Both the position numbers and the translations under genes were made by a program. Below are positions 42,264 to 51,390 of a stretch of DNA of 64,000 nt, one piece after another. Positions within the stretch are counted from its first letter, which is position 1; each line of letters starts with the position of its first letter. The notes below the pieces were generated by a model, which was not told where the DNA came from, made no database searches, and worked only from the letters and a program-made list of their open reading frames with translations. Source of the DNA: Bacteroidota bacterium (lineage in GTDB: Bacteria; Bacteroidota; Bacteroidia; Cytophagales; Spirosomataceae); the NCBI GenBank assembly GCA_020161355.1, contig JAIUOF010000008.1:62001-126000 (forward strand). Direction: 5' to 3'.

Positions 42264-45200
42264 ATGAAATTAACCGAATTTTCAGTAAAAAACCACCAGT
42301 TTACCATAGTTGTTTTTCTGATGATCATGGCATTAGGGATCAACTCGCTGTTGACTATGCCTAAGTCAGAAGACCCCGTTTTGAAAGCTACTTTTAATTC
42401 AATCGTAGTAGTATACCCCGGCACGAGTCCCGAGGACATCGAAAACTTGATAGTAAATCCGATAGAAGAAAAAATGAGTGCCATTGCGGATATCAAAAAA
42501 ATGATATCCTATTCTAATGACGGTGTGGCCTCGGTAATTATTGAATTTGAGCATGATGTAGATGAAGATGAGAAAAATAACGAAGTATTAAGAGAGCTAA
42601 ATGGTCTGAGAAATAAGCTTCCACAGGATATTTTTTCAATTGATGTATTCAAATATACCCCAGAAACAGTAAATATTGTTCAGGCGGCATTTTTATCTGA
42701 AACAGCCTCATATTCAGAATTAAAAGAGCATGCGGAAGATCTGAAAAAGAAGCTTTTGAAAATCAAAGACCTAAAAGAGGTACAGATTCACGCCGTTCCG
42801 AACCGACTTCTGAGAATTTCACTGAACACGGACAAACTGGCTCAATTCCGAATTCCGGTTTCCAGAATAATGCAAATTTTGCAATCTGAAAATTTAAACA
42901 TTCCGGCGGGCTCCATTGAGATTGGCGACAGAAAAATTAACGTAAAAACCTCAGGATCTTATGATTCTGTAACCGAAATCGAAAACACAGTAATCAATAC
43001 TTCCGGAACCCAAACACTTCATCTAAAAGATATAGCCGAAGTTTATTTTGACTATGAGGAGGATAGTTATTTGGCCAGACTAAATGGTAAAAGAGGTATA
43101 TTTATCACGACCTCTCAGAAAAAAAACACCAACATTTTCGAGGTAAATAATCAGCTTAATCCTATCATTGATGATTTTGTAAAAAAACTTCCTGCTCATA
43201 TCGTATTTGAAAAGAGTTTTGATCAGGCCAAAAGTGTTTCCAAACGGCTCATGGGCCTTGCCAGAGATTTTGGAATCGCAATTTTGCTGGTATTAATTAC
43301 GCTGATTCCACTTGGTTTCAGGGCCGCTTTTATTGTGATGATTTCAATTCCGCTCTCCTTAGCAATTGGCTTGGCAGGCCTCGATTTCCTGGGATTCGGA
43401 ATTAATCAACTTTCAGTAGTTGGGCTTGTGATTTCACTGGGATTACTCGTAGATGACTCTATAGTGGTGGTCGAAAATATCGCCCGGTATCTGCGTATGG
43501 GTCATAGCCGAAAAGATGCTGCCATTCAGGCAACCAAACAAATTAGTTTGGCGGTTTTGGGCTGCACTGCTACCCTGATTTTTGCTTTTTTGCCCTTGAC
43601 TCAGCTACCTGAGTCTCCGGGTGATTTTATCCGAAGCCTTCCAATGGCGGTTATTACTACCGTTTTGGCTTCATTGTTTGTTTCGCTTACCATCGTACCG
43701 TTTTTGGCCTCACTCATTATGCCAAAAGAAGAGCATGAGGAGGGCAATATGTTTTTACAATACCTTAATAAAGCCATTGACGGTAGCTACAAGATTGTAC
43801 TGAGTTGGTCATTATCAAATCCTTTTAAAACACTGATAATTGCCTTTGTTCTGTTCTTGGCGAGTCTTTCTCTGATACCGGTAATCGGGGTAAGTGTATT
43901 TCCAAAATCTGAGAAACCCATGTTCTTGATAAATATCGAAACTCCGTTGGGTACCTCATTAAGCACTACCGATAAAGCGGTAAGATTTGTCGAAAATGCT
44001 TTGAAACAAGACAGTTTGGTCAGGAACTATTCATCTAATATTGGTAAAGATAATCCGAGAATTTATTATAATATTTTACCAAAAGGCGGAGCTCAAAGTA
44101 ACATTGCCCAAATTTTTGTTCAACTCAAAGATGATACGGAAGTTCCGGATCGTACTGAATTGATTGACAGACTTCGTTTGAAATTTGAAGATTATCCCGG
44201 AGCGAAAATCAGAGCAATTGAGTTTGAACAAGGAGCTCCTGTTGAAGCCCCTTTAGCTGTCAGGATATTTGGGGAGAACCTGGACTCTCTTAAAAATATT
44301 TCTTCAAAAGTGGAGAATCTTTACAAATCCACCCCCGGCACCATGTATGTCAATAACCCTATTGCTTCATCTAATACAGACTTAAGGGTTAAAATCAACA
44401 AAGACAAAGCCGGAATGTACGGAATTGCTACTGCAGAAATAGACCGACTCGTTAGATTGGCGATTTCGGGGCTTTCGGTGGGAACTTATCAGGATAAAAA
44501 CGGGGATGATTTTGAAATAAATATTACCATTCCGCGAGGAAAAAGAGTAAGTATGGATGTTTTTGAAAAGATATTTATTCCAACGGCCATAGGCTCCCAA
44601 ATCCCATTGTCTCAATTGGCCACCGTTGAGTTTGAGGCTTCACCTAACCGTATCCAGCATTTTGACCAGGAACGCTTCACGAGTGTTTCGGCTTTTGTCT
44701 CAAACGGATTTTTAACACCTCAGGTGCAGGATAATTTTAAAGAAAAGCTGAGTAAATATAAATTGCCGGAAGGCTATCATATAGAATTTGCAGGTGAAGA
44801 AGAACAGAAAAAAGAAACTTTCGGAGGATTGGGTACCATAATTCTTATTACTATTTTTGGTATTCTGGCCATTCTTATTCTCGAATTTAAGACCTTTAAA
44901 AGCTCATTTATCGTACTATCAGTCATTCCATTAGGTGTAATTGGTGGAGTTAGTATTTTGTATCTTTCGGGCAATTCTCTGTCATTCACTGCTATTGTCG
45001 GATTGATCGCCCTGGCAGGTATCGAAGTCAAAAATTCAATTCTGCTGGTTGATTATACTAATTATCTCAGGAAAGAGGAGGGACTTACAGTAAATCAAGC
45101 CATAGAAAAAGCCGGAAAAACGAGGTTTATTCCTATTGTACTGACTACAATGACCGCCATAGGAGGACTTATCCCTTTGGTATTGGAGCATTCGCCTTTG

Positions 45201-45308
45201 TACTCGCCGCTTGCATTGGTTATTATCGGAGGATTACTCTCTTCATTGATTTTAACAAGGATAGTGACGCCGGTGATGTATAAGTTGTTGCCACCAAGTG
45301 TGGATTGA
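42264..45308 (+). CDS. RND multidrug efflux permease (HAE1/AcrB type)
   Basis: 1014 residues with 12 membrane helices and two large periplasmic loops. Helix 4 carries the paired Asp residues of the proton relay ('GLLVDDSIVVVENIARYLRMG'), and helix 10 a charged counterpart ('LIALAGIEVKNSILLVDYTNYL'). It is the last gene of the eight-gene TetR operon and exports hydrophobic compounds by proton exchange. The next gene is convergent with two bases between, so there is no room for a separate terminator. Confidence 0.94.
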   Translation: MKLTEFSVKNHQFTIVVFLMIMALGINSLLTMPKSEDPVLKATFNSIVVVYPGTSPEDIENLIVNPIEEKMSAIADIKKMISYSNDGVASVIIEFEHDVDEDEKNNEVLRELNGLRNKLPQDIFSIDVFKYTPETVNIVQAAFLSETASYSELKEHAEDLKKKLLKIKDLKEVQIHAVPNRLLRISLNTDKLAQFRIPVSRIMQILQSENLNIPAGSIEIGDRKINVKTSGSYDSVTEIENTVINTSGTQTLHLKDIAEVYFDYEEDSYLARLNGKRGIFITTSQKKNTNIFEVNNQLNPIIDDFVKKLPAHIVFEKSFDQAKSVSKRLMGLARDFGIAILLVLITLIPLGFRAAFIVMISIPLSLAIGLAGLDFLGFGINQLSVVGLVISLGLLVDDSIVVVENIARYLRMGHSRKDAAIQATKQISLAVLGCTATLIFAFLPLTQLPESPGDFIRSLPMAVITTVLASLFVSLTIVPFLASLIMPKEEHEEGNMFLQYLNKAIDGSYKIVLSWSLSNPFKTLIIAFVLFLASLSLIPVIGVSVFPKSEKPMFLINIETPLGTSLSTTDKAVRFVENALKQDSLVRNYSSNIGKDNPRIYYNILPKGGAQSNIAQIFVQLKDDTEVPDRTELIDRLRLKFEDYPGAKIRAIEFEQGAPVEAPLAVRIFGENLDSLKNISSKVENLYKSTPGTMYVNNPIASSNTDLRVKINKDKAGMYGIATAEIDRLVRLAISGLSVGTYQDKNGDDFEINITIPRGKRVSMDVFEKIFIPTAIGSQIPLSQLATVEFEASPNRIQHFDQERFTSVSAFVSNGFLTPQVQDNFKEKLSKYKLPEGYHIEFAGEEEQKKETFGGLGTIILITIFGILAILILEFKTFKSSFIVLSVIPLGVIGGVSILYLSGNSLSFTAIVGLIALAGIEVKNSILLVDYTNYLRKEEGLTVNQAIEKAGKTRFIPIVLTTMTAIGGLIPLVLEHSPLYSPLALVIIGGLLSSLILTRIVTPVMYKLLPPSVD

Positions 45309-45310
45309 TA

Positions 45311-46597
45311 TCAGAATCGATACTGGATTCTACAAGATAGTGTATTGTCTTTAATATCTGATTTTGAACTTTCTTTTGAGGTAAATTCATTTTTGGGCAT
45401 ATCATAGTAAAATACCACTTTCAGGTTTTCATTTACATATCTTATATAGCCCAATCCTAATGTGTTATATTTTATTTCGGCATCGTTTAACTCACTGGTT
45501 ATTTCTTTTCCGGCTAGTTTGGTATTTGGGTCATACCAGTCATACTTTACTACTAACTGGTTTTTTGGAGAAATAAAATTCTGCAGAAAATAAAAATAAG
45601 CTCCATTAAAATTTCTTACATAAAACGGGGTTGCTACTCCATTTAAAACGGGTAATGATGTAGGTGTCTCTGTAGAGGAAACCAATCCCGGTTGCAGTCC
45701 ACTCATATATTCGGCACGTAATTCGGTAAACATTTTATATTTGTTCGGAATTTTCAACTGAATATCGGCTCCTTTGTAAGTTCTTGGTGCAATTGCATCA
45801 GAAGTATTCAGAGTAAATTTTCCATTTTCATTAATTCTGTATTCCTGACCGGACGGATTAGCGATTTTTCCAAACAGCCCTGATATGCTTGCTGAAAGTA
45901 TCATTTTATGGATTTTAACATTCTTCAAAACCAATCGGCTTATTAAATCCTTGTGGCTATCAAAATCTGCAGGTGCTGCAAGTCCCTGTCCGTTAAAAAG
46001 GCCAATATCGTATTTTATATGATTCCTCCAATCCTTTCGGCCTTTAGGCTCAAAAGAGATCATAGCACCCAGATCCCTTTCGGTTTTCATCAAAAGTTGT
46101 GACATTCGGCCCCTTTCCAAAGATTCTCTGTCTGATGAACTTAGATTTACTTCAAATCCCATTGGACGAGCAAACATTCCTGTAACTAATGAAAAATAGT
46201 TAAGTTTGTTTTCGTAAATTCTTCCCCAAAAATCCCTTATGAAAAAGCCCCGTTCGGTTCCATCAAATTGAAATACAAAATTGAGTTTCGGCATGTTTTC
46301 AGCATTGAATCTTGCATAGTCAATACGAAAACGACCCCTCCGAAGCATAAATCTGTTATCGACCTGAGACCCAAAGTCGCCTCCATTAAAACTTTTGATG
46401 CCTTTTTCCTGGGCGATTTGAAATTGAGGCTGTATATATCCTGAAAAGCCTACGTATTCAAGTTTTTTATAAGTTGAAATTAGTTTTTTGAGGTGTGTTG
46501 TGTCAACATTCAAAAGTGAACCGCTTTCCTGAGCAAAAGTCAATACAGAAAAACTGAGCATGATAATCAGGCTCAAAATGAGTTTTTTTAATTTCAT
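45311..46597 (-). CDS. Phosphate-selective-porin-like (OprO/OprP) outer-membrane protein
   Basis: 428 residues with a clean signal peptide ('FSVLTFAQ'). 'GFSGYIQPQFQIAQEKG', 'NRFMLRRGRFRIDYARF' and 'LNFVFQFDGTERGFFIRDFWGRIY' are typical of the OprO/OprP-like barrel, and it ends in a Phe ('RIQYRF'), as outer-membrane barrels do. The family name implies phosphate but many members take other anions. A short hairpin lies in the 5' leader about 17 bp before the start. Confidence 0.85.
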   Translation of the reverse strand: MKLKKLILSLIIMLSFSVLTFAQESGSLLNVDTTHLKKLISTYKKLEYVGFSGYIQPQFQIAQEKGIKSFNGGDFGSQVDNRFMLRRGRFRIDYARFNAENMPKLNFVFQFDGTERGFFIRDFWGRIYENKLNYFSLVTGMFARPMGFEVNLSSSDRESLERGRMSQLLMKTERDLGAMISFEPKGRKDWRNHIKYDIGLFNGQGLAAPADFDSHKDLISRLVLKNVKIHKMILSASISGLFGKIANPSGQEYRINENGKFTLNTSDAIAPRTYKGADIQLKIPNKYKMFTELRAEYMSGLQPGLVSSTETPTSLPVLNGVATPFYVRNFNGAYFYFLQNFISPKNQLVVKYDWYDPNTKLAGKEITSELNDAEIKYNTLGLGYIRYVNENLKVVFYYDMPKNEFTSKESSKSDIKDNTLSCRIQYRF

Positions 46598-46613
46598 ATT
46601 GGTAATTATTTTT

Positions 46614-46637
46614 CAGGTCTAAAAACCTGCTTTTTTT
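46614..46637 (-). promoter_or_regulatory. Leader hairpin before the porin gene
   Basis: CAGGT / ACCTG (46614-46618, 46625-46629) with a six-base loop. It could be a leader stabiliser on the minus strand. The T-run to the right would make it a plus-strand terminator, but no plus-strand gene ends just upstream. Confidence 0.35.
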
Positions 46638-46732
46638 AAATTTTTACAAATGCAGTCAATGCCCTCTGAAAAAATTTCCGCAAGTTGGGATTTTTGAAGT
46701 TATGTGCAACAACATTCAATGTTATGAAATTG

Positions 46733-47380
46733 TTAAGTTTCTGATTCTTTGCTCATAAAGACATCTTCCTGCTCATTTGGCGAAACTTTCAATACGCCCG
46801 CCAAAACCAATAATACTAAAGTTCTGCTGGCATTTTTCTTTGAGATATTTGCAATTTCGGAAAAACCGGAAACCGTGATTTGTTGATTTTTTTCCAAAAA
46901 ATTCATTAAAATCCTTTCTTTTTCTCCGTATTCAAATCTAAAACTTCTGTCTTTAGATTGCCCTTTTAATATTTCTCTTACTTCTTTGGAGGCCTGTATG
47001 GACTTATCCTCATTTCTTACAAAAATCTTTTTTTCTTCGGTATCATTTTGATAAAAAAGGGGCTTTTCTTCACTTTCTTTTATATCAAAAATTACTATAT
47101 CCCGTTCACTATCCAGCTTGATACGCTCGATGCTGTATTCCGGAATGGGGGAAATATGCTTTTTTATGCTTTTCTCAATCAGATACTCGTCTTCATCAGG
47201 ATATTTTAGACCCTTAAGCACCAGATCATCGGAAATTCCCAATAACAATTTGCCGCCACCAGAATTGGCAAAAGCTGCTATTTCTTTCGCTATTTTATCA
47301 GGGTGATTGGTCTTCAATTTGAATTCCAAATTGTAACCTTCTCCCTTTTTTACGAGTGCTTTCAGGTCTTTGAGTTCCAT
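46733..47380 (-). CDS. AlbA_2 (Schlafen-like) domain protein with C-terminal winged helix
   Basis: 215 residues. The N-terminal half is an AlbA_2 domain ('EGYNLEFKLKTNHPDKIAKEIAAFANSGGGKLLLGISDD', 'IFVRNEDKSIQAS'). The C-terminal 60 residues look like a winged helix ('ERILMNFLEKNQQITVSGFSEIANISKKNASRTLVLLVLAGVL'). Such proteins are usually annotated as DNA-binding or ATP-binding regulators. Target unknown. Confidence 0.82.
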   Translation of the reverse strand: MELKDLKALVKKGEGYNLEFKLKTNHPDKIAKEIAAFANSGGGKLLLGISDDLVLKGLKYPDEDEYLIEKSIKKHISPIPEYSIERIKLDSERDIVIFDIKESEEKPLFYQNDTEEKKIFVRNEDKSIQASKEVREILKGQSKDRSFRFEYGEKERILMNFLEKNQQITVSGFSEIANISKKNASRTLVLLVLAGVLKVSPNEQEDVFMSKESET

Positions 47381-47426
47381 ATCCTAAAAATAAGGCAGTC
47401 TATTTTCTATTTAATGGATTTTTCCA

Positions 47427-47456
47427 GAAAAAAAAACACCCCAAAACTGGAGTGTT
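47427..47456 (-). terminator. Terminator of the DUF2795 gene
   Basis: Eight-base stem with one G-U (AACACCCC / GGAGTGTT, 47435-47442 and 47449-47456). The minus strand continues into a run of eight Ts. Confidence 0.8.
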
Positions 47457-47486
47457 TTCAATGAATAAAATCTTTCCGGCGATATA

Positions 47487-47708
47487 TTAATATTCGTCTT
47501 CGTTGAAAAAGAAATCTTCTTTTGTTGGATAATCCGGCCATATCTCTTCAATATTCTCGTATGGTTGTCCGTCATCTTCCAGCTCTGACAAATTTTCGAT
47601 TACTTCGTTTGGTGCTCCCGACCTTATTGAGAAATCTATCAATTCGTCTTTAGTTGCTGGCCAGGGTGCATCCTCCAAATAAGATACAAGTTCTAGTGTC
47701 CAATACAT
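47487..47708 (-). CDS. DUF2795 family small protein
   Basis: 73 residues, strongly acidic. It starts 'MYWTLELVSYLEDAPWPATKDELIDF', the hallmark of the DUF2795 proteins in this phylum, and ends in a very acidic tail. Function unknown; the compact helical fold may bind nucleic acid or protein. A -7 element (TACTTTTG on the minus strand, 47758-47751) is about 43 bp upstream. Confidence 0.85.
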   Translation of the reverse strand: MYWTLELVSYLEDAPWPATKDELIDFSIRSGAPNEVIENLSELEDDGQPYENIEEIWPDYPTKEDFFFNEDEY

Positions 47709-47750
47709 AGTTTCACCCGTTTTAGTTAAACATCTTTTTTAAATTGGCTG

Positions 47751-47758
47751 CAAAAGTA
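47751..47758 (-). promoter_or_regulatory. -7 element of the DUF2795 gene
   Basis: TACTTTTG on the minus strand, an exact TAnnTTTG. No -33 TTTG at the right spacing. The remainder of 47709-47879 is A/T-rich with no further recognisable element. Confidence 0.45.
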
Positions 47759-47879
47759 AAAAAACTTTGTGAGTTAAACGATTTTAGCAAAAAAAAATGT
47801 GATATTTTGTGAATATTTTTTCAACAATTGCTTAAATGATTGATATATAATCGGTTAAATCTTAATTTTTTTAAAAAAA

Positions 47880-48632
47880 ATGACCAAAAAACTTCTGGAA
47901 ATCTGTTGTTATTCTTATCAATCGGGGCTGAATGCATTTAAGGGTGGAGCCGATAGAATTGAACTATGTGCTGGCCGACCTGAAGGTGGTACGACACCAT
48001 CTATGGCCATGGCAGAGGCTTTGATAAGCGATGTTAAAATTCCGGTATTTTTAATGATCAGACCCAGAGGTGGCGATTTCTGTTATACAAAATCCGAATT
48101 ATATGTGATGGTAAGGGATATTGAGAATTTCAAAAAACTCATACCAGGAGGTTTTGTTTTCGGAGCACTTCGACCCGATGGACAAATTGATGAGCCTGCA
48201 TTGAAACTTTTGGTTGAGGCAGCTGATACTTTCCCCATAACTTTTCACCGGGCATTTGATATGTGCAAGGAACCTGAAATAGCTTTGGACTTATTGATTG
48301 ATCATGGCATAAAAAATCTTTTAAGTTCTGGCCAAAGAGATAAGGCAATTGATGGCATAGAAAATTTAAAAAAATATAAAACTTTGGTGGGTGACCGGCT
48401 ACAGATTATGGCCGGGAGTGGGGTAAATCCCGGCAACATAGCAGCAATCGATAAATCAGGGGTGGATGCATTTCATTTTTCTGCAACCAAAGTTTTTGAC
48501 AGTGCCATGGTTTACAGAAATCCGAATGTTAAAATGGGCGATGAGCATGCCAATGAATATCAGTTACAAGAAGCTGACATGGAATTGATTAAGGCAGCGA
48601 AGAGGGTTATTGAAAAACTAGGAAAAACGTAA
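47880..48632 (+). CDS. cutC: CutC family protein
   Basis: 250 residues with the CutC TIM-barrel: 'LEICCYSYQSGLNAFKGGADRIELCAGRPEGGTTPS', 'IRPRGGDFCYTKSE', 'FVFGALRPDG', 'TFHRAFDMCKEP' and 'GVDAFHFSATK'. It is named for copper homeostasis, although a direct metal role is disputed. The last 26 bases overlap the convergent porT gene. Confidence 0.93.
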   Translation: MTKKLLEICCYSYQSGLNAFKGGADRIELCAGRPEGGTTPSMAMAEALISDVKIPVFLMIRPRGGDFCYTKSELYVMVRDIENFKKLIPGGFVFGALRPDGQIDEPALKLLVEAADTFPITFHRAFDMCKEPEIALDLLIDHGIKNLLSSGQRDKAIDGIENLKKYKTLVGDRLQIMAGSGVNPGNIAAIDKSGVDAFHFSATKVFDSAMVYRNPNVKMGDEHANEYQLQEADMELIKAAKRVIEKLGKT

Positions 48633-49320
48633 CAGTATGGGTTCTGATTTTATCAAGATACCTTAAATAGCTACTGGTGGGGACACCCGGTTCTTTCATG
48701 TTTTTTATGCCATGTGAAAAGTGGATTTCGGGAGTGACTTTAAAATATTCCCGGAATATCTCGAGACCCATACCGTATTCAACACAGAGGTCTGACGATT
48801 TGATGTATTGGGCACTTCCTGTTTTTGAATTGCCTCTTTTATTGATGATATTGGTTTCAAAGCCATATTTTAGCCCTCCGAAAAAAAACATCCTGCTGTT
48901 GCCTCTTCTTTCCGATTTGTATTTGAGATGCATCGGAATCTCAAACCAGGCTTTATCTTGTTGGGTATTGGAAACAGAATCAGATTCCAGGATTTTTCTA
49001 TTAAAGATTGATATTGACAAAGGTGAAAACCTGAAATCATAATAGTCGTTGAGATGAACATTGATAACCCCTCCTGCTTTTATACCTGATGTACTGGGAG
49101 AAGTGATGGCTTTCACGTTGCCACTATTTGAATTTGATAGAAAAGCATTGTTGAATCTAAAATTATAGTGTGTGGAGGCAAAGCCCAGATAATAACCAAA
49201 ATGCACTTTTTTGGCGTCATAGTCAGGTTGAAACTGGGTATCGATTTGAGAATATCCAATCTGAGCAATGAGAACAAAAAATAAGAATATCAGGGTTTTT
49301 TTCCGATGTAAACTGAGCAT
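48607..49320 (-). CDS. porT: PorT-like outer-membrane beta-barrel protein (type IX secretion)
   Basis: 237 residues with a signal peptide ('LIAQIGYSQ') and an amphipathic strand pattern of a small outer-membrane barrel; the chain ends in 'TVTFFLVFQ'. The size, the barrel pattern and the position directly after ubiE/menG on the same strand suggest PorT/SprT, a component of the type IX secretion system. The start overlaps the end of ubiE by 31 bases, so translation is coupled. The 3' end overlaps cutC by 26 bases. Another OmpA-like or PorT-family barrel cannot be excluded. Confidence 0.72.
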   Translation of the reverse strand: MLSLHRKKTLIFLFFVLIAQIGYSQIDTQFQPDYDAKKVHFGYYLGFASTHYNFRFNNAFLSNSNSGNVKAITSPSTSGIKAGGVINVHLNDYYDFRFSPLSISIFNRKILESDSVSNTQQDKAWFEIPMHLKYKSERRGNSRMFFFGGLKYGFETNIINKRGNSKTGSAQYIKSSDLCVEYGMGLEIFREYFKVTPEIHFSHGIKNMKEPGVPTSSYLRYLDKIRTHTVTFFLVFQ

Positions 49321-50018
49321 ATGCCAAAGGTTAGGGGTGTAGCCGAGGTCTCGGTGTAGCCCGCTTTCTCAAAAATTTCCAGAAAATTATTACCGTCGGG
49401 GAAAGCTTTCACTGATTCGGGCAAGTAAGTATACGCCGAGCTGTCTTTTGAAAATATCCTCCCGATAACAGGTAAAATTTTAGTAGAATAGAACCAATAT
49501 AAATGTTTAAATATAAATCCCTTTGGGTTTGAGAATTCTATTACCAGACATGTTCCGCCGGGCTTAGTTACCCTGCACATGTCTGTAAGGCCTTTCAGAA
49601 GATTCTCAAAATTCCTTACGCCAAATGAAACGATTACGGTGTCGAAAGTATTGTCACTAAAGCCCAGTTTTTCGCTGTCACCTAATTGCATTTCAATATT
49701 TTCAGCAAGACCAAGCTTTTGCATTTTCTCACGACCCACTTTTAACATGCCTTCGGAAATATCAACTCCGATTATTTTCTTAGGCTTAAGAGTCTTCCAG
49801 GCTTCTACTGCCAAATCGCCAGTGCCTGTGGCAATGTCAAGAACGAGTTCGTTTTTCCGATCTTTTATCTTGTTCAGAGCTTTTTTTCTCCAGTAAAAAT
49901 CTATACCACCGCTGAGCAGATGGTTCAGAAAATCATACTTGTGCGAAACGTTGTCAAACATTTCCGCTATTTGCTCTTTTTTGCTGCTGTCACTTTCTTT
50001 GTAAGGAACTACAATCAT
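49290..50018 (-). CDS. ubiE: Demethylmenaquinone methyltransferase
   Basis: About 242 residues, starting at 'MIVVPYKESDSSKKEQIAEMFDNVS', the usual start in this phylum (an ATG three codons upstream is open). 'YDFLNHLLSGGIDFYWRKKA', 'VLDIATGTGDLAVEA' (SAM loop) and 'FGVRNFENLLKGLTDMCRVTKPGG' are diagnostic. It carries out the last step of menaquinone synthesis, which fits a menaquinone-based chain with the nuo genes and pyrD. Also called menG. Twelve bases after pyrD and overlapping porT, so the three form one unit. Confidence 0.94.
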   Translation of the reverse strand: MIVVPYKESDSSKKEQIAEMFDNVSHKYDFLNHLLSGGIDFYWRKKALNKIKDRKNELVLDIATGTGDLAVEAWKTLKPKKIIGVDISEGMLKVGREKMQKLGLAENIEMQLGDSEKLGFSDNTFDTVIVSFGVRNFENLLKGLTDMCRVTKPGGTCLVIEFSNPKGFIFKHLYWFYSTKILPVIGRIFSKDSSAYTYLPESVKAFPDGNNFLEIFEKAGYTETSATPLTFGICSVYIGKKP

Positions 50019-50030
50019 AATTTTCAAATT

Positions 50031-51068
50031 TCAAAGACTATTGGCTATCAGTCCTTTGTTTATTTTTTTTGCAATGGCTGGGCCTTCATATACAAATCCA
50101 CTATAAACCTGAACCAGGCTCGCCCCCGCTTCGAGTTTTTCCAGAGCATCTTTTGCATCATAAATTCCGCCTACCCCTATTATCACAAACTTTCCTTCTC
50201 CTTTTTTGTTCAGATATCTGATCACTTCGGTTGCCCTTTCAGTTAATGGTTTTCCGGAAAGCCCACCTGCTCCTATATTTTCAACTATAGTTTTGTCAGT
50301 AGATAATCCTTCTCTTGACAAGGTGGTATTGGTAGCTATAACGCCGGCTATCCCGGATTCCAGCACAATTTCAACTATATCGTCAAGTTGAGAGTCGGTC
50401 AAATCAGGGGCGATTTTAAGCAATACAGGTTTTGGGTTTTCCTGATTTTCAGCCTGCAAAGCTAACAATATTTTCTTAAGTGGCTCCTTTTCCTGTAGTT
50501 CTCTTAATCCGGGAGTGTTGGGAGACGAAACGTTGACCACGAAATAATCGACCCATTCCTTTAAACCATTAAAAGCCAGCAGGTAGTCGTTGATAGCCTC
50601 ACTATTATCCGTAATTTTATTTTTACCGATGTTTCCGCCAACAATTATTTCAGAGTTTCTTTTTTTTAGATTTTTTACTGCTTCTTCAATTCCCAAATTA
50701 TTAAACCCCATTCTGTTGATTAGAGCGAGATCCTTTTTTAGTCTGAATAGCCGGGGTTTTGGGTTTCCATCCTGGGGTTTGGGGGTGATGGTGCCGATTT
50801 CTATAAAACCGAAGCCCAGACAATCCAGTTCATCAATCCATTGGGCATTTTTGTCAAAACCGGCTGCAAGTCCAACGGGGTTTTTAAATTCCAGACCCAT
50901 CACATTTTTTGTAAGTTTTGGGGACCTGATCTCAAAATTAGATTTTAGAACACTTTTCATTCCAGGAATCTTGAGTAGCAATCTGAGAGAATTCATGGCA
51001 AAATAGTGAATCTTCTCTGGGTCAAACTGAGAGAGTACCGGGAAAATGAGGTTTTTGTAAAGGGCCAA
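50031..51068 (-). CDS. pyrD: Dihydroorotate dehydrogenase (quinone), class 2
   Basis: 345 residues with an N-terminal membrane-contact helix ('FPVLSQFDPEKIHYFAMNSLRLL') typical of class 2 enzymes. 'NPVGLAAGFDKNAQWIDEL', 'IGTITPKPQDGNPKPRLFRL', 'NVSSPNTPGLRELQ' (catalytic Ser) and 'IIGVGGIYDAKDALEKLEAGASLVQVYSGF' (FMN-binding) are present. It oxidises dihydroorotate to orotate in pyrimidine synthesis and reduces quinone. First gene of the pyrD-ubiE-porT unit. Confidence 0.96.
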   Translation of the reverse strand: MALYKNLIFPVLSQFDPEKIHYFAMNSLRLLLKIPGMKSVLKSNFEIRSPKLTKNVMGLEFKNPVGLAAGFDKNAQWIDELDCLGFGFIEIGTITPKPQDGNPKPRLFRLKKDLALINRMGFNNLGIEEAVKNLKKRNSEIIVGGNIGKNKITDNSEAINDYLLAFNGLKEWVDYFVVNVSSPNTPGLRELQEKEPLKKILLALQAENQENPKPVLLKIAPDLTDSQLDDIVEIVLESGIAGVIATNTTLSREGLSTDKTIVENIGAGGLSGKPLTERATEVIRYLNKKGEGKFVIIGVGGIYDAKDALEKLEAGASLVQVYSGFVYEGPAIAKKINKGLIANSL

Positions 51069-51093
51069 TTTGAAAATGATGTCTTTTGGTCAA

Positions 51094-51125
51094 CAAAATT
51101 ACTCTACAAACTGCGGATAGCCAAA
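51094..51125 (-). promoter_or_regulatory. Promoter of pyrD-ubiE-porT
   Basis: Minus-strand TTTG (51125-51122), 20 nt, TAATTTTG (51101-51094), with the -7 element about 26 bp before pyrD. Both elements match the Bacteroidota consensus. Confidence 0.75.
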
Positions 51126-51347
51126 TTTAGAATTTTATGGGATTCTTTTATGAAAATAATCGTGAGAGATATTTTATTAATCTAAATTAATATTAGAAAA
51201 ATCATATATTAAATTATTGAAAAAATTCTTTTTAACGGCAAAATGATTCCATTCATCGGTGAAAATAAGCCACTTAAATATTTGTCATGTTCTCCTCAAA
51301 ATTTATACAATAATTTTATTCTGTTGAAATTCTAAAAAAAGTGATAA

Positions 51348-51382
51348 AAACTTTGAACCTTTTTAAAGTTTCCAGAGTTTTG
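51348..51382 (+). promoter_or_regulatory. Promoter and operator candidate of the second TetR operon
   Basis: TTTG (51352-51355), 19 nt, GAGTTTTG (51375-51382, 7/8). An inverted repeat AAACTTT-N10-AAAGTTT (51348-51354, 51365-51371) covers the -33 element and could be the TetR site. The rest of 51126-51347 is A/T-rich with nothing else recognised. Confidence 0.55.
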
Positions 51383-51390
51383 TCGTTTAT

